Below, piece after piece: positions 62,001 through 64,000 of a DNA stretch of 64,000 nt; position 1 is the stretch's first letter, and every line of letters begins with the position of its first letter. The notes beneath the pieces are model-generated. The model saw only the letters and a list, made by a program, of their open reading frames with translations. It was not told where the DNA came from and searched no databases. Source of the DNA: Chrysaora quinquecirrha. Taxonomy: Eukaryota; Cnidaria; Scyphozoa; Semaeostomeae; Pelagiidae. The stretch covers positions 86,501 to 150,500 of the forward strand of contig JACTAT010000118.1 in the NCBI GenBank assembly GCA_014526335.1, written 5' to 3'. Made by a program: the position numbers and the translations under genes.

Positions 62001-63897
62001 CACATCAGTAAAATAGATTGCTGAGTTCCGGGCTGAATTTATAAACGGAATTAAGTAGTGTCTTAGCTTTTTCACTTCTTATTCCATACAGAAGAGTTTC
62101 TTGATTTGTAAAAACAGGTATAAATACCCAGTCGCATTTCTTTTGAAACCGTAGTCAAGACACATCCATAAGAACCAGAAAATTTTGATCGAGAATACTA
62201 GATGAAGTCAGTGAATACATATTATGTTGAGAGTGGTGCTAGGTTTGCATAAAAATTCAAAATTTTGGCTTATTTCTTACCTGCATTACACAGCTACCCT
62301 TCTCTTTAACCAGCCCTTTCACAATGAAATGATCCTGTAAAAAGGTCGAGGGGCAGTTCACTACTTCATTAAAACGTCTATATTTTTGAATTTCTTATGA
62401 TAACCAAGTGTAGAAAACTCGGACTCGTGCAGAAATTTGGAAAGCCCTCCACTGTACTGATGATATCCCTCCACCGTACTGAACACCCTCCACTGTACTT
62501 ATGATATCCCTCCACCGTACTGAGCATCCTCCACTGTACTGAATGATATCCCTCCACCGTACTGAACATCCTCCGCTGTACTGATGGTATCCCTCCACTG
62601 TACTGATGGTATCCCTCCACTGTACTGATGGTATCCCTCCACTGTACTGATGGTATCCCTCCACTGTACTGCTGATATCCCTCCACCGTACTGAACATCC
62701 TCCACCGTACTGATGATATCCCTCCACTGTACTGATGGTATCCCTCCACTGCACTATTGATATCCCTCCACAGTACTGAGCATCCTTCACTGTACTGAAT
62801 GATATCCCTCCACCATACTGAACATCCTCCGCTGTACTGATGGTATCCCTCCACTGTACTGATGGTATCCCTCCACTGTACTGATCGTATCCCTCCACTG
62901 TACTGCTGATATCCCTCCACCGTACTGAACATCCTCCACCGTACTGATGATATCCCTCCACCGTACTGATGATGTCCCTCCACTGTACTGAATTCCCTCC
63001 ACCGTACTGATGGTATCCCTCCACTGTACTTATGATATCCCTCCACTGTACTGAACATCCTCCACCGTACTGCACACCCTCCACTGTACTGCACACACAT
63101 TACCCAGGGTGATTCAGGGAGCCCGAGGGGCGCACAAAGATTACAAACGCTTCCAAAATCACAACAACGCAACTCTATGCGCTGTTTTCCTGAGCTTATG
63201 TTTCTTGATGTGGCCAAATGGTCAAGGGGTCAAACACTGTTTGTAAAGCAAATCTCCAATTCATAAAAAAGGGAAATAAATTTGCGTTCGGTACAGCACA
63301 ATGTTAGAGCGTCAAGTCTCTGTGTTTACTTATTCTTTTGTGCACTGATGGTATAATCAGTGAGGCTGGCATAGCTACTAACGTCTGGAGAACTGATGTG
63401 TGCCGTATCGATTTCTGTAAATAGCTTCTTTTAAAAACTCAGTAATGAATTCCTTGCCCAATAAAAACGTCTTTAAAACATGTATGTGGACGTTCTTTTA
63501 CATATTTCTGGAGAATCTTGAGTGCCATCATATCATGCAGATCAATTGACTGGAATTTTGACCTTGCAACCTATCCTCTTACTTAATTAAAGTCTGTAGT
63601 TTTATAGCCAGGTCAAAAGAATTAAAATTTGCCCATAAATTAAAGTTGTACATTATCTGTTAAAAATGGATGCAAATATAATCTTTTATGCAACACCAAA
63701 ATCTTGTTTCTCACTTAAATAGAAAAAGTTTCCTCTATGAAACGATAAAAACACGCTAGTAAAACAAAAGAAATAAAACTCTAATGAAAAAACTGCAAGG
63801 CGTACTGAAAGACCGAAAATATGACTTCTTATAAGTATTTTGTATCCTTTTTCAGGTCGAAGAGCACAAGGTTAAAGGAGGTTGGGTCGACGACAGT
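50027..63897 (+). CDS. dipeptidyl peptidase IV family protein (3' partial)
   Basis: S9B-family type II membrane protein. Exons: 50027-50243, 52172-52279, 53444-53538, 54856-54927, 55097-55149, 55918-55999, 56786-56912, 57781-57941, 59634-59749, 60752-60893, 63856-63897; the gene continues past the window. All phases match, giving about 405 residues so far. Residues 1-47 are a polar, probably cytoplasmic tail, longer than the six-residue tail of mammalian DPP4. Residues 48-69 (FLAGFLAVFVISVVTVAAVL) are the membrane anchor after RRKR. The beta-propeller follows: KITFEDVFSGTF, SADKKWIMFRENST, and DWVYEEEILS at about 247-256, the double-Glu motif that in active members holds the substrate N-terminus. 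Then YPKTGYDNPV and WMNRAQNHT. The Ser-Asp-His domain is outside, so a peptidase (DPP4/FAP type) cannot be told from a non-catalytic DPP6/DPP10 type. Confidence 0.92.
50643..51731. mobile_element. 1.09 kb near-palindromic element in DPP intron 1
   Basis: The ends tacacttagggt (50643) and accctaagtgta (51731) start arms that stay complementary for about 170 bp (cgcttgacctaaaatggcgg; ccgccattttaggtcaagcg) and weakly almost to the centre. The left arm has a six-base duplication (aagggt). It contains gggggcttcgcccaacttga. No coding capacity. Confidence 0.9.
52430..52640. repeat. minisatellite, degenerate copy in DPP intron 2
   Basis: gcagtatggtgggg, atattcagtatggtgggg and catgattgct recur. The left edge atgtaatgtctgtgcagtat is the boundary motif of the dispersed family. 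Confidence 0.75.
52880..53035. mobile_element. decayed relative of the 8263-9749 foldback element
   Basis: ggacggccactttgatgcta, taagaaaagaatgcaacatt and gttgctaagatagcaggtc match the right arm of the element at 9500-9620 with scattered substitutions. The other arm is not recognisable. Confidence 0.75.
53820..54280 (+). pseudogene. Penelope-like reverse transcriptase fragment
   Basis: In one frame DVAMGSPLEPMLANI (53935 onward) matches the AMGSPLGP..ANI motif. In another, YFRYADDTFAIFKEEFDCNL (about 54031-54090) carries the YxDD catalytic motif. A frameshift between them and the loss of similarity after 54130 show decay. The text is closest, from memory, to Penelope-like element RTs. It lies in a DPP intron. 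Confidence 0.75.
54300..54660. mobile_element. decayed relative of the 29794-30223 palindromic MITE
   Basis: Shared words in the same order: cttcagattcatattcag, ttagtgtt, atagcgacaaaaagtt, gggatttgactgcgaaaaat, tttttcacggtcaaatcctt. Ends are eroded, so limits are approximate. Confidence 0.7.
58256..58733. mobile_element. MITE with TACAG(T/C)(C/T)GAA ends
   Basis: The left end tacagtcgaaactc and the complement of the right end tacagttgaacccc match. Repeated internal words gcggccac, cgaccacc and atggccac lie near both ends. A Tc1/mariner-like origin is plausible. Confidence 0.55.
59814..59870. mobile_element. single transposon terminus (CGTATTTCCTCGAATAAGCACC)
   Basis: The words taccgtatttcctcgaataa and cctcgaataagtgcaccc are typical of one end of widespread animal DNA transposons. 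I find no matching opposite end nearby, so it is a fragment. Confidence 0.45.
59914..60291. mobile_element. 378-bp MITE with AGGCCCTTTACATGAGAA ends
   Basis: The left end aggccctttacatgagaa and the complement of the right end aggccctttacatgagaa are identical over 18 bp and continue into ttttca / tttca. Internal words cagcacgggc and cagcccg recur. Confidence 0.9.
60967..61579 (+). repeat. 22-bp minisatellite element A
   Basis: About 26 copies of a 20-23 bp unit (agtacagtggagggatatca, agtacggtggaggatgttc). The left flank ccctgggtaatgtatgtgca and the right flank cacgagtccgagttttctac are shared with element B, so the array has defined ends. It lies in the DPP intron between 60893 and 63856. Long open frames in it are periodic artefacts. 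Confidence 0.95.
62410..63109 (-). repeat. 22-bp minisatellite element B, inverted relative to A
   Basis: About 30 copies of the same unit in reverse complement (tccctccactgtactgatgg). Flanks gtagaaaactcggactcgtg (left) and cacacattacccaggg (right) are the complements of those of element A. The left flank is followed outward by a CGAGGGGCAGTTCACT end (62348-62363), a piece of the CGAGGGGC family. Confidence 0.95.
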
Positions 63898-64000
63898 GTA
63901 AGTGTAATTATCATAATATTTCTACTCAAGTCTGGGCTCGAATACATCGCTGGTTGTCGCCGAATTTCCATGGCAACATTGAAAACTATAACATAATCTA

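Noticed and set aside
60976..63217. Long open frames of repeated VEGYHQYSGG type in the minisatellites
   Set aside because: Open in several frames at once because the unit lacks stops; located in an intron, no splice or start context.

Overview
This is animal nuclear DNA. Genes are split into many short exons with GT-AG introns, the base composition is AT-rich, and introns and spacers are crowded with non-autonomous DNA transposons, minisatellites, a tRNA-derived SINE and retroelement scraps. All recognisable genes are on the + strand. The families (ARP3, AGC-type kinase fold, Dbl-type RhoGEF, S9B dipeptidyl peptidase) are metazoan or wider. An invertebrate, perhaps cnidarian-like, is my guess from the repeat style; nothing in the window proves it. 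Layout: (1) 1-1964 is the 3' end of a gene for a low-complexity protein with 55-residue tandem repeats, broken by a 500-N assembly gap. (2) 3133-16314 holds an actin-related protein 3 (ARP3) locus. Twelve exons are clean and in phase, but the rest of a WPIRHGI exon, disrupted by a 1.5 kb foldback transposon, and the whole central block with the second phosphate loop are not found. (3) About 21269-46514 (5' end unresolved) is one phase-consistent gene of about 1,920 codons. It encodes an AGC-type pseudokinase, a giant disordered exon with two SxIP motifs, a small CxxC...CxxC motif, and a RhoGEF DH-PH module. I do not know this domain order from any described protein, and it is the best candidate for something new here. 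(4) 50027-63897 is the 5' part of a membrane-anchored dipeptidyl peptidase IV family gene: cytoplasmic tail, transmembrane segment and the first part of the beta-propeller. The catalytic domain lies beyond the window. Themes: ARP3 (branched actin nucleation) and a RhoGEF both belong to actin regulation, but their adjacency need not be functional. The repeat landscape is rich. One minisatellite family with a fixed boundary motif recurs at six or more places, including two copies in inverted orientation within one DPP intron. A 17-bp array fills most of one RhoGEF intron. At least a dozen palindromic or TIR-bearing elements occur, including a perfect 82-bp palindrome with 9-bp target duplications placed 13 bases after an exon.
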